Assembly (NCBI GenBank): GCA_040508515.1
Contig: JBEVMS010000183.1
Span: 1-15,155, forward strand
DNA from: JBEVMS01 sp040508515
GTDB lineage: Bacteria; Pseudomonadota; Gammaproteobacteria; Xanthomonadales; Rhodanobacteraceae
Reading direction: 5' to 3'
Length of the DNA stretch: 15,155 bases
This document shows, in pieces, positions 6,964 to 13,235 of the stretch. Position 1 is the first letter of the stretch. The number at the start of each line of letters is the position of its first letter. The position numbers were made by a program, and so were the translations under genes. The notes below the pieces were generated by a model. That model was given only the letters and a program-made list of their open reading frames with translations. It made no database searches and was not told where the DNA came from.

Positions 6964-8531
6964 AAGGCGCCATCGGTGCTGCGAGCCCAGCGGGTTTCAT
7001 AAAGATCAAAGCGGCGATCCTTGAGGTTCTGCACCGCGCCGGCGTTGCGTGCGCGCGCCAAGCTTTCCAATCGCAGGTCAGCGAATAAGACGGTTTCGAT
7101 GTTGGGGGTGGAATCGGCCGCGATGCCATCGCGCGCGAACGGAAAATCGCTGGGCGTGAGGATACAACTCTGGCCGTACTGGATATCGAAATTATTGACC
7201 CCAGGCAGGTTGCCGACATTGCCCGAGAGCACCACGTAGCATTGGTTCTCGATCGCGCGCGCCTGCGCGCAGTAGCGTACGCGCAAGTAACCTTCGCGTA
7301 CGTCGGTGCAGAACGGCACGAACAAAATCAGCGCGCCCTGGTCGGTCAGGTGACGGGCTACTTCGGGGAACTCGGCGTCGTAGCAGATCATCACCCCGAT
7401 CGGACCACAATCGGTGAGCACGGTGGCCGCGCTGTCGCCGCCGGAGATGTTCCACACGGTGCGTTCGCTGGGCGTGGGATGCAGCTTTTCGCGCTCGTGG
7501 ATCGAGCCGTCGCGCAGGCACACGTAGCAGACGTTGTGGATGTCGCCGTTGGCCTGTTCGGTGGGATGCGAGCCGGCGATGATATTGATGTTGTAGTGCA
7601 CTGCCAGGCGACTGAAGAGTTCCTTCACCTGCGGGGTGTACTGGCTGAGCCGCTGGATCGACTCCACCGGCGACAGCTCGGCGTTTTCGATCGACAGCAA
7701 CTGCAAGGTGATCAGCTCGGGGAAGGTCACGAAATCGGCGCTGTAGCCGGCGGCGATGTCGGTGAAGTATTCGACCTGGGTGGCGAATTCCTCGAACGAG
7801 CTGATCCGCCGCTGCAAGTACTGCACTGAGGCGACGCGCACCGAGTCGGGCAACCGTTGGGTGGAGGTGATCGGCGGCATGTCCGGGTGGTCGAGCAGTT
7901 GCGGATTGCGCCACACCAGATGCGCGGCGTAGCCCAGCGACTCGTGATCCGAGGGCACGTACTCGCGCAGCAGACCGATTACCTCGAACGCGTTGGAGAG
8001 CTGAAAGCTCAGCGTCTGGTCGCGCCGGCGACCCTCGACCACCGCCTGCACATACGCCTGCGCGCTGCCGTAGCGAGCGATGTTGCGCGCCAGCCCGGGG
8101 ATGCGCCCGCCGAACACGATGCCGCGCAGTTTGAAATCGCTGCACAGCCGTTTGCGCGCCTGGTACAAGCGTTGGCCGATGCGCATGCCGCGGTAGTCCG
8201 GATGCACCACCACTTCCATCCCGTACAACCAATTGCCGTCGGCCTTGTGACGCGAGCCCATGCCGCCGCCGGTGATCTGCATCCAGGTGTGCGGCGCCAG
8301 CGCGGTGGCCTCGTCGATGCGGAACGTAGCGCAGTAGCCGACGATGCGCCCTTCGTACTCGACCACGAACTGGCCTTCGGGAAAATGCGTCTGCTGGGAG
8401 CGCAGCATCTCGGCCGAATGGCCCCACTCGGCGGTATAGACCCGCGCGGTAAGCGCCACCAACTGGGCGACGTCGTCGGGCTGCGCCTGACGCAGCATCA
8501 GCTTGGCCGGGTGGGCATTGAGGGTAACCAT
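6960..8531 (-). CDS. GNAT acetyltransferase-nitrilase fusion protein
   Basis: A 523-residue two-domain protein. Residues about 10-200 form a GNAT N-acetyltransferase domain with the acetyl-CoA loop in VVVHPDYRGMRIGQRL (107-122; R114, G115, G119). Residues about 230-515 form a carbon-nitrogen hydrolase (nitrilase superfamily) domain with the full Glu-Lys-Cys triad: E272 (FPELI), K349 (EREKLHPTPSE) and C383 (MICYDAEFPE). There is no signal peptide, so it is cytoplasmic. The arrangement is known from annotated bacterial genomes, but I know of no established substrate; the hydrolase probably cleaves an amide and the GNAT domain may acetylate the same or a related amine. It is the first gene of an operon with clcA and hutI. 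The ATG at 8531 has a weak ribosome site and a CATAAT box only seven bases upstream, so leader length and start are uncertain. Confidence 0.92.
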   Translation of the reverse strand: MVTLNAHPAKLMLRQAQPDDVAQLVALTARVYTAEWGHSAEMLRSQQTHFPEGQFVVEYEGRIVGYCATFRIDEATALAPHTWMQITGGGMGSRHKADGNWLYGMEVVVHPDYRGMRIGQRLYQARKRLCSDFKLRGIVFGGRIPGLARNIARYGSAQAYVQAVVEGRRRDQTLSFQLSNAFEVIGLLREYVPSDHESLGYAAHLVWRNPQLLDHPDMPPITSTQRLPDSVRVASVQYLQRRISSFEEFATQVEYFTDIAAGYSADFVTFPELITLQLLSIENAELSPVESIQRLSQYTPQVKELFSRLAVHYNINIIAGSHPTEQANGDIHNVCYVCLRDGSIHEREKLHPTPSERTVWNISGGDSAATVLTDCGPIGVMICYDAEFPEVARHLTDQGALILFVPFCTDVREGYLRVRYCAQARAIENQCYVVLSGNVGNLPGVNNFDIQYGQSCILTPSDFPFARDGIAADSTPNIETVLFADLRLESLARARNAGAVQNLKDRRFDLYETRWARSTDGAL

Positions 8532-8601
8532 GGCTTCAATTATGCCCTTGCCGACTATCCAGAGCGATCATTGAAATAACGTCTGATCCGGCAGTGCGTG
8601 G

Positions 8602-8634
8602 TTCGACGCATCACTCGCAGGCTGGCGCGTCGAA
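8602..8634. repeat. Inverted repeat between divergent operon and hutF
   Basis: TTCGACGC (8602-8609) and GCGTCGAA (8627-8634) are perfect 8-base inverted copies separated by 17 bases. They lie in the 209-base gap (8532-8740) between the minus-strand operon and hutF. The position fits a regulator site serving both sides, but it does not resemble a HutC-type operator that I recognise. Confidence 0.35.
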
Positions 8635-8740
8635 GCAGGATGAGGTCGGGAAGCGGCGCGTTGCCTCAGCCTGACGTTGCGCCAACCCGCCCGAAACCGG
8701 CAAGCTGCCGTCATCCCCAGCGCGCCCGGAGCACGCCACC

Positions 8741-10108
8741 ATGGCTGACGATCAGATGACTTTTTTCCATGCCGAGCAGGCGTGGATCGATGGTTGGCAG
8801 GGAGATGTCGCGCTGACCCTTTTTCAGGGGCGCTGGCAGGCAAGCGCAGACGGTGGCCGCGCCGAGCGACTGGGCGGTTGGGTATTGCCAGGCATGCCCA
8901 ACGTGCATTCGCATGCGTTTCAGCGCGCCATGGCCGGCCTGGCCGAACGACGCGACCGTGCCGACGACAGCTTCTGGACCTGGCGCGAGACCATGTATGC
9001 GTTCGCCGCGGCGGTGGGGCCCGAGGCGCTCAAGGCGATCGCCGCGCAGTTGTACGTGGAGATGCTCAAGGCCGGCTACACCCAGGTCTGTGAATTCCAT
9101 TACCTGCATCACCAGCCCGACGGCACGCCCTACGCGCAACCCGAAGCGATGTCACAGGCACTGATCGAGGCGGCGCGTGAGGCCGGCATCGCGCTGACTT
9201 TGCTGCCCGTGCTGTACATCAGTGGCGGATTCGACGGCCGCCCGCTGTCGCTGCGCCAGCGCCGTTTTGGGCACGACGTGGACGGCTATTTGCGCTTGCT
9301 GGAACCGCTGCTGCGACAAGAATCGGACGATCTGCGCATCGGCATCGCGCTGCATTCGTTGCGCGCGGTGCCGGCGGAGGCGATGGCCCATTTGTTGGAT
9401 AGCCCGTTGCTGCGCGATCGGCCGATCCATATCCATGTGGCCGAGCAACTGGGCGAAGTGCACGATTGCCTGGCCAGCCGTGGCGCGCGGCCGGTCGAGT
9501 GGCTGCTCGATCACGCCCCGGTCGATCACCGCTGGTGCCTGGTCCACGCCACCCATCTGACCGCGCAGGAAACCACCCGATTGGCGGCCAGCGGTGCGAT
9601 GGCCGGCCTGTGTCCGACCACCGAGGCCAACCTGGGCGATGGCCTGTTTCCGCTGGCGGACTATCTGGACGCGCAGGGCGCTTGGGGTATTGGATCGGAT
9701 TCGCACATTTCGGTGTCGCCGGTGGAGGAACTGCGCTGGCTCGAATACGGGCAGCGCCTGGCCAGCCGGCATCGCAATATCGCCGCGCGCAGGGAGGGCG
9801 TCAGCGTTGGCGAGACGCTGTGGCGTGGCGCCCTCGCAGGGGGCGCGCAGGCGTCGGGGATGCCCGTGGGAGCGTTGCGCGCGGGCTGTCGCGCCGATCT
9901 GCTGGTGCTGGACGAACAGGCGCCGTTGCTGGCCGCACGCGCGTCGCGCGCCGTGTTGGACAGTTTTCTGTTCGCCGGCAACACGCCGCTTGTGCGTCAC
10001 GTGATGTGCGGCGGGCGTTGGGTGGTACGCGATTTTCAGCATCATGATGAGGCGCGTATCGCGGCGCGCTACCGGGCCGCTGTGGCCGCGCTGCGCACGT
10101 CGCTCTAG
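8741..10108 (+). CDS. hutF: Formimidoylglutamate deiminase HutF
   Basis: Converts N-formimidoyl-L-glutamate, the product of HutI, to N-formyl-L-glutamate and ammonia, the branch of histidine degradation later completed by HutG. It has 455 residues, normal for the family, and is a zinc-dependent amidohydrolase. Diagnostic stretches are PGMPNVHSHAFQRAMAGLAE (H56 and H58 bind metal), FWTWRETMY, H205 in ALHSLR, H232 and E235 in HIHVAEQ, H269 in VHATH, D320 in GSDSH and CPTTEANLGDG. GGAG at 8728-8731 precedes the ATG by nine bases. It is divergent from the operon ending in hutI, so the two consecutive enzymes share one intergenic region but not one transcript. Identification is firm. Confidence 0.95.
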   Translation: MADDQMTFFHAEQAWIDGWQGDVALTLFQGRWQASADGGRAERLGGWVLPGMPNVHSHAFQRAMAGLAERRDRADDSFWTWRETMYAFAAAVGPEALKAIAAQLYVEMLKAGYTQVCEFHYLHHQPDGTPYAQPEAMSQALIEAAREAGIALTLLPVLYISGGFDGRPLSLRQRRFGHDVDGYLRLLEPLLRQESDDLRIGIALHSLRAVPAEAMAHLLDSPLLRDRPIHIHVAEQLGEVHDCLASRGARPVEWLLDHAPVDHRWCLVHATHLTAQETTRLAASGAMAGLCPTTEANLGDGLFPLADYLDAQGAWGIGSDSHISVSPVEELRWLEYGQRLASRHRNIAARREGVSVGETLWRGALAGGAQASGMPVGALRAGCRADLLVLDEQAPLLAARASRAVLDSFLFAGNTPLVRHVMCGGRWVVRDFQHHDEARIAARYRAAVAALRTSL

Positions 10109-10140
10109 TCGCGCGCTCGCGTCGCGGTGACGCCCTACAT

Positions 10141-10197
10141 CAACAAAGCTGTATCCGGGTCAAATGAACGGCAGTTAGTTGCACCCGGATCAAGTTG
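10141..10197. repeat. Inverted repeat ATCCGGGT/ACCCGGAT before lipoprotein gene
   Basis: ATCCGGGT (10153-10160) and ACCCGGAT (10183-10190) are perfect inverted copies with a 22-base spacer. CAAC (10141-10144) and GTTG (10194-10197) can extend the structure beyond an asymmetric bulge. Each arm is also followed by CAA, giving an imperfect direct repeat CCGG(G/A)TCAA. It lies 33 bases after hutF and about 60 bases before the small lipoprotein gene, and no T-tract follows. It could be a two-site operator or an mRNA structure. Confidence 0.4.
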
Positions 10198-10257
10198 TCA
10201 TCGCCGCCGCCGCCCAGGCGTTTTTCCCCGGGTGTCCCCTGACCCCTGGAGAAAACT

Positions 10258-10377
10258 ATGCGTCGCATCGTCTTAACCTGCCTGACCCTGATGACGCTGG
10301 CTGTGGTGAGCCTCACGCTCAGCGGCTGCATCGTGGTGCCGCCGCGCCATCACGATCGGGTCTATGTCCCTTACTAA
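10258..10377 (+). CDS. Small lipoprotein, 39 aa
   Basis: A very short secreted lipoprotein. Residues 1-3 are MRR, residues 4-20 are hydrophobic, and the lipobox L21-S22-G23-C24 gives lipidation at C24. The mature peptide is only 16 residues (CIVVPPRHHDRVYVPY), with a His-His pair and aromatic residues. Residue 25 is Ile, not Asp, so outer-membrane sorting is likely. GGAG at 10248-10251 lies six bases before the ATG, which strongly supports translation. I do not recognise a function; similar tiny lipoproteins are common in proteobacteria and usually uncharacterised. It stands alone between hutF and the efflux genes, with an inverted repeat upstream and a large hairpin downstream. Confidence 0.75.
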   Translation: MRRIVLTCLTLMTLAVVSLTLSGCIVVPPRHHDRVYVPY

Positions 10378-10680
10378 AGCTCGGCCCTGCCAGGATCGGC
10401 GATCACGGTGTCAGATGATCGTGCGGTGCTAGCGAACCGGCGATCCCATGCAGGCCCTCCCACGTTGGCCGGGCCTGCAGGGGATCGGATAGAGGGTCGC
10501 GCGATGGTGGCCTCGTGGATTGGGCATCGTTGGCTGGCGCTGCGGCCCGGTCTGGCGAGTGGCCAGTAGCATCCAGATCACCCTGCCGGCCGTGCCCTTC
10601 GCCACCTCCTCGGCGACACATGCTGCGCGACGTGGCGCGCAATGCCACACTTGCGGTTTGATTTTGGTTGCGGATCAGGC
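10378..10680. other. Intergenic region with strong hairpin
   Basis: 303 bases between the small lipoprotein and the DMT exporter. It contains a weak hairpin CGATCA/TGATCG (10400-10421), an 8-base direct repeat CGGCGATC (10397-10404 and 10438-10445) and the strong inverted repeat at 10441-10487. No open frame here has a credible start or protein-like composition, and no clear -35/-10 pair was found. Confidence 0.6.
10441..10487. repeat. Long near-perfect hairpin, 16 of 17 paired
   Basis: CGATCCC (10441-10447) pairs with GGGATCG (10481-10487). After one A-G mismatch, TGCAGGCCC (10449-10457) pairs with GGGCCTGCA (10471-10479). The loop is 13 bases. No T-tract follows on either strand, so it is not a standard intrinsic terminator. 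It could be a REP-like dispersed element, a transcript-end stabiliser for the lipoprotein mRNA or a leader structure for the exporter. Confidence 0.6.
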
Positions 10681-11667
10681 ATGCGCTCGACCCCTCTCAC
10701 CGCCGTGTTGCTGGCGATGTGCGCGGCACTGTTTTTCACCATGACCTACGTGCTCAACCGCAGCCTGGTCGCTGGCGGTGGGCATTGGGCCTGGGCGGCG
10801 ATCCTGCGCTATGTGTTTACCCTGCCGATGCTTGCGGTATTGCTGCCCTGGCAGGGTGGACTGGGCGAGTTGCCGCGCGAATTGCGTCGGCATCCGCGAC
10901 CCTGGTGGCTATGGAGCAGCGTGGGTTTTGTGGTGTTCGCCCTCCCGCTGACCTGGGCCGCGCACAGCGGTCCGGCGTGGCTGGTCGCCGGCAGTTTTCA
11001 AAGCACCGTGCTGGCCGGTCCCTTGATGGCGCCGCTGATCTATCGCGATGAACGTCGCCGGTTGGCGTGGCGCAGCCTGGGCCTGGGCGTGCTGATCCTG
11101 GCGGGCGTGTTCGCCTTGCAACGTGGGCATGCCGGTGGTCATCTGCGTTGGGCGGACTGGCTGGCGGTCGGCGCGGTGGTGTTGGCGGCGTTCGCTTATC
11201 CGTTGGGCAATCGCATGCTGCTGTTGCATCTGGAACATGGTCAGGTGCGCATTCATGCGCTGCAACGGGTGTTCGGCATGACCTTGTGCAGTTGGCCGCT
11301 GTGGTTGCTGCTGGCAGCGATCGCCTGGCGCACCATCGGGCCACCAAGCGTGCGCGAGATGGCGCTGGCGGCCGGCGTGGCGTTGTCGTCCGGGGTGATC
11401 GCCACGGTGCTGTTCTTTCGCGCCACCGAGATGGTCAAGCGTGCGCCGCAAGCGCTGGCTGCGGTGGAGGCGATGCAGGCCGCCGAGCTGTTGTTCGCCA
11501 CCGTGCTGGGCGCGTTGCTGCTGGGCGAACCCTGGCCGCAGGGCTACGCCGCGGTGGGCGCGCTGGCGATCATCGTGGGCATCGCGCTGTTCGGCTGGTT
11601 CAGCGGCCGCGAAAGTGCCGGCGACGGCGCGGCACTGCAGGCGATGCGTGGCGACCGCAGCGCCTGA
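10681..11667 (+). CDS. DMT-superfamily multidrug efflux transporter (EmrE-like family)
   Basis: An inner-membrane exporter of 328 residues from the ATG at 10681; an in-frame ATG at 10642 would add a polar stretch (MPHLRFDFGCGSG) unlike the family, so the later start is preferred. About ten hydrophobic helices are visible, two repeats of the drug/metabolite transporter fold. Family-typical segments include LFFTMTYVLNRSL (17-29), HWAWAAILRYVFTLPML (35-51), a WWLWSSVGF stretch (75-83) and GPAWLVAGSFQSTVLAGPL (97-115), which match the multidrug resistance efflux transporter family rather than the plain EamA group. The second half ends LLGEPWPQGYAAVGALAIIVGIALF (280-304). The substrate is unknown. 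An MFS exporter follows after a 153-base gap. Confidence 0.85.
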   Translation: MRSTPLTAVLLAMCAALFFTMTYVLNRSLVAGGGHWAWAAILRYVFTLPMLAVLLPWQGGLGELPRELRRHPRPWWLWSSVGFVVFALPLTWAAHSGPAWLVAGSFQSTVLAGPLMAPLIYRDERRRLAWRSLGLGVLILAGVFALQRGHAGGHLRWADWLAVGAVVLAAFAYPLGNRMLLLHLEHGQVRIHALQRVFGMTLCSWPLWLLLAAIAWRTIGPPSVREMALAAGVALSSGVIATVLFFRATEMVKRAPQALAAVEAMQAAELLFATVLGALLLGEPWPQGYAAVGALAIIVGIALFGWFSGRESAGDGAALQAMRGDRSA

Positions 11668-11697
11668 TCGGCAAGCCTCACCGAGGGACCGCGGCGC

Positions 11698-11725
11698 ATC
11701 GATCGACCAGGACGTAGCGATCGAT
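11698..11725. repeat. Inverted repeat between two exporter genes
   Basis: ATCGATCG (11698-11705) and CGATCGAT (11718-11725) are perfect 8-base inverted copies with a 12-base loop, 30 bases after the DMT exporter stop and about 95 bases before the MFS start. There is no T-tract. It may be an operator or a weak mRNA hairpin; both arms are low-complexity GATC-type sequence, so chance is a real alternative. Confidence 0.3.
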
Positions 11726-11820
11726 AGCCGTAAGTCATCCCCTGGTGCTTTGCGCCATCGATCCCAACCTATCCGCTCTCTATGGCGTTTCGCTCGACGC
11801 GCCTGGCACTGGAACTTTCA

Positions 11821-13101
11821 ATGGACGGCCCGTCATCCCTCGCTCGATCCCACGCCGGTATAACCGCCGCTGCGGACGACTTTATCCGCCACGGTACGCC
11901 GGCCTTTCGGCGCGCCAACCTGGCCCTGTTCGCGGCGGGCTTCGCCACATTCGGCCTGCTGTATTGCGTGCAACCGTTGATGCCCGCGTTCACTCGCGAC
12001 TTCGGCGTTGGCGCGGCGGGCAGCGCGTTGTCGTTGTCGCTGACCACCGGCGTGCTGGCGGTTGCCATGCTGTTCGCTGGTGCGGTATCCGACGCGCTTG
12101 GGCGCAAGCCGGTGATGAGCGTGTCATTGTTGCTCTCGGCGCTGCTGGTGATCGCCTCGGCATGGGTGCCCAATTGGCGCGATCTGCTGATTTTGCGCAC
12201 CTTGCTGGGGCTCAGTCTGAGCGGCCTGCCGGCAGTGGCGATGACCTACCTCAGCGAGGAAGTGCACGGCGAATCGATCGGCTTGGGGATGGGGCTGTAT
12301 ATCGGCGGCAGCGCGGTGGGCGGTATGAGCGGGCGCTTGATCAGCGGCATCGTCGCCGACCACTTCGGCTGGCGTGCCGGCATCGCGCTGGTGGGGGTGA
12401 TCGGACTGGTTTGCGCGCTGGCATTCTGGCGCAGCTTGCCGCCCTCGCGTCATTTCGCGCCGCAGCCGCTACGCTTGCGCAGCCTGAGCAAGCGCTTCGC
12501 CAGCGTGCTGGGCGATCGCGCGCTGCCGTGGATGTTCGTCGAAGGCTTCGTACTGCTGGGAAGTTTCGTCACCGTCTACAACTATATCGGTTACCGCCTG
12601 CTGGCCGCGCCTTACACGCTAAGCCAGACCGAGGTCGGCTTGATCTTCAGCGTCTATCTGGTCGGCACGGTCAGCTCGCCCTGGATGGGGCAGTTGGCGG
12701 GTCGGCTGGGGCGCGGGCAAGTGCTGTGGAGCGCTTTCGCGTTGATGCTGATCGGTGTCGGACTGACGCTGACTTCTTCGCTGACGCTGATCGTGCTGGG
12801 CATCGTGGCGATCACCTTTGGCTTTTTCGGTGGTCATTCGATCGTCAGCAGTTGGGTCGGCGCGCGCGCGGGTGATGCCAAGGCGCAGGCGTCCTCGCTG
12901 TATCTGTTCGCCTATTACATGGGATCGAGTTTGGCCGGTGTCGGTGGCGGGCTGTGCTACGCCGCGCGTGGTTGGGTGGGCGTGGTTGATTTTGTCGCGG
13001 CGTTGCTGCTGGCCGGATTATGGATCGCCGGATGGCTATACCGACTGAGCAGGGCCGGCGCCGGTGTGGCACCGGCCTCGTTGGGAAGGTCATCGCGATA
13101 A
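11821..13101 (+). CDS. MFS transporter, YnfM-like
   Basis: A 12-helix inner-membrane major facilitator, 426 residues from the ATG at 11821 (GGAA about eight bases upstream). An in-frame ATG at 11782 would add 13 residues without a ribosome site. Residues 1-32 are a polar cytoplasmic arm, then FAAGFATFGLLYCVQPLMPAF forms helix 1. Motif A is present in the first half as GAVSDALGRKP (87-97), with a degenerate copy, GQLAGRLGRGQ, in the second half (290-300). YLSEEVHGESIGLGMGLYIGG and GGMSGRLISG (about 143-176) are typical of the YnfM/AraJ-like sugar or drug efflux group. A 7-bp hairpin GCCGGTG/CACCGGC lies inside the last codons (13060-13076). The substrate is unknown. It converges on the phosphodiesterase gene 134 bases downstream. 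Confidence 0.88.
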   Translation: MDGPSSLARSHAGITAAADDFIRHGTPAFRRANLALFAAGFATFGLLYCVQPLMPAFTRDFGVGAAGSALSLSLTTGVLAVAMLFAGAVSDALGRKPVMSVSLLLSALLVIASAWVPNWRDLLILRTLLGLSLSGLPAVAMTYLSEEVHGESIGLGMGLYIGGSAVGGMSGRLISGIVADHFGWRAGIALVGVIGLVCALAFWRSLPPSRHFAPQPLRLRSLSKRFASVLGDRALPWMFVEGFVLLGSFVTVYNYIGYRLLAAPYTLSQTEVGLIFSVYLVGTVSSPWMGQLAGRLGRGQVLWSAFALMLIGVGLTLTSSLTLIVLGIVAITFGFFGGHSIVSSWVGARAGDAKAQASSLYLFAYYMGSSLAGVGGGLCYAARGWVGVVDFVAALLLAGLWIAGWLYRLSRAGAGVAPASLGRSSR

Positions 13102-13113
13102 AGCGCGGGTGAT

Positions 13114-13155
13114 TTCCATCGGACGTTTTGGCTCCTCGGCATGATGGAATCGTCC
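13114..13155. repeat. Interleaved inverted repeats between convergent genes
   Basis: TTCCATC (13114-13120) is inverted as GATGGAA (13143-13149). The directly adjacent GGACG (13121-13125) is inverted as CGTCC (13151-13155), so the two pairs interleave. They lie between the convergent MFS and phosphodiesterase genes, where a terminator would be expected, but no U-tract hairpin is present. Confidence 0.3.
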
Positions 13156-13235
13156 GTGCATTGACGCGTCGTCGGGGCGACACGCTCAACGGATCGCCGC
13201 GCCGAGGCCAACATCGATCCCTGCGGAGGACGGAC

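Noticed and set aside
5413..7002. Long + strand open frame (529 codons) opposite clcA and the end of hutI
   Set aside because: Gln/Arg/Gly/His-rich translation typical of the antisense frame of a high-GC gene; the opposite strand encodes a complete, motif-bearing ClC protein.
9152..10045. Minus-strand open frame inside hutF
   Set aside because: Composition is a Gln/Arg-rich shadow, and the + strand has all HutF metal ligands in frame.
10211..10225. CGCC-CA-GGCG followed by TTTTT as a hutF terminator
   Set aside because: Only a 4-bp stem with a 2-base loop inside a GCC repeat; too weak to call.
11745..12875. + strand open frame overlapping the MFS gene in another frame
   Set aside because: Arg/Gly-rich, no hydrophobic pattern or domain; explained by GC codon bias of the MFS gene.
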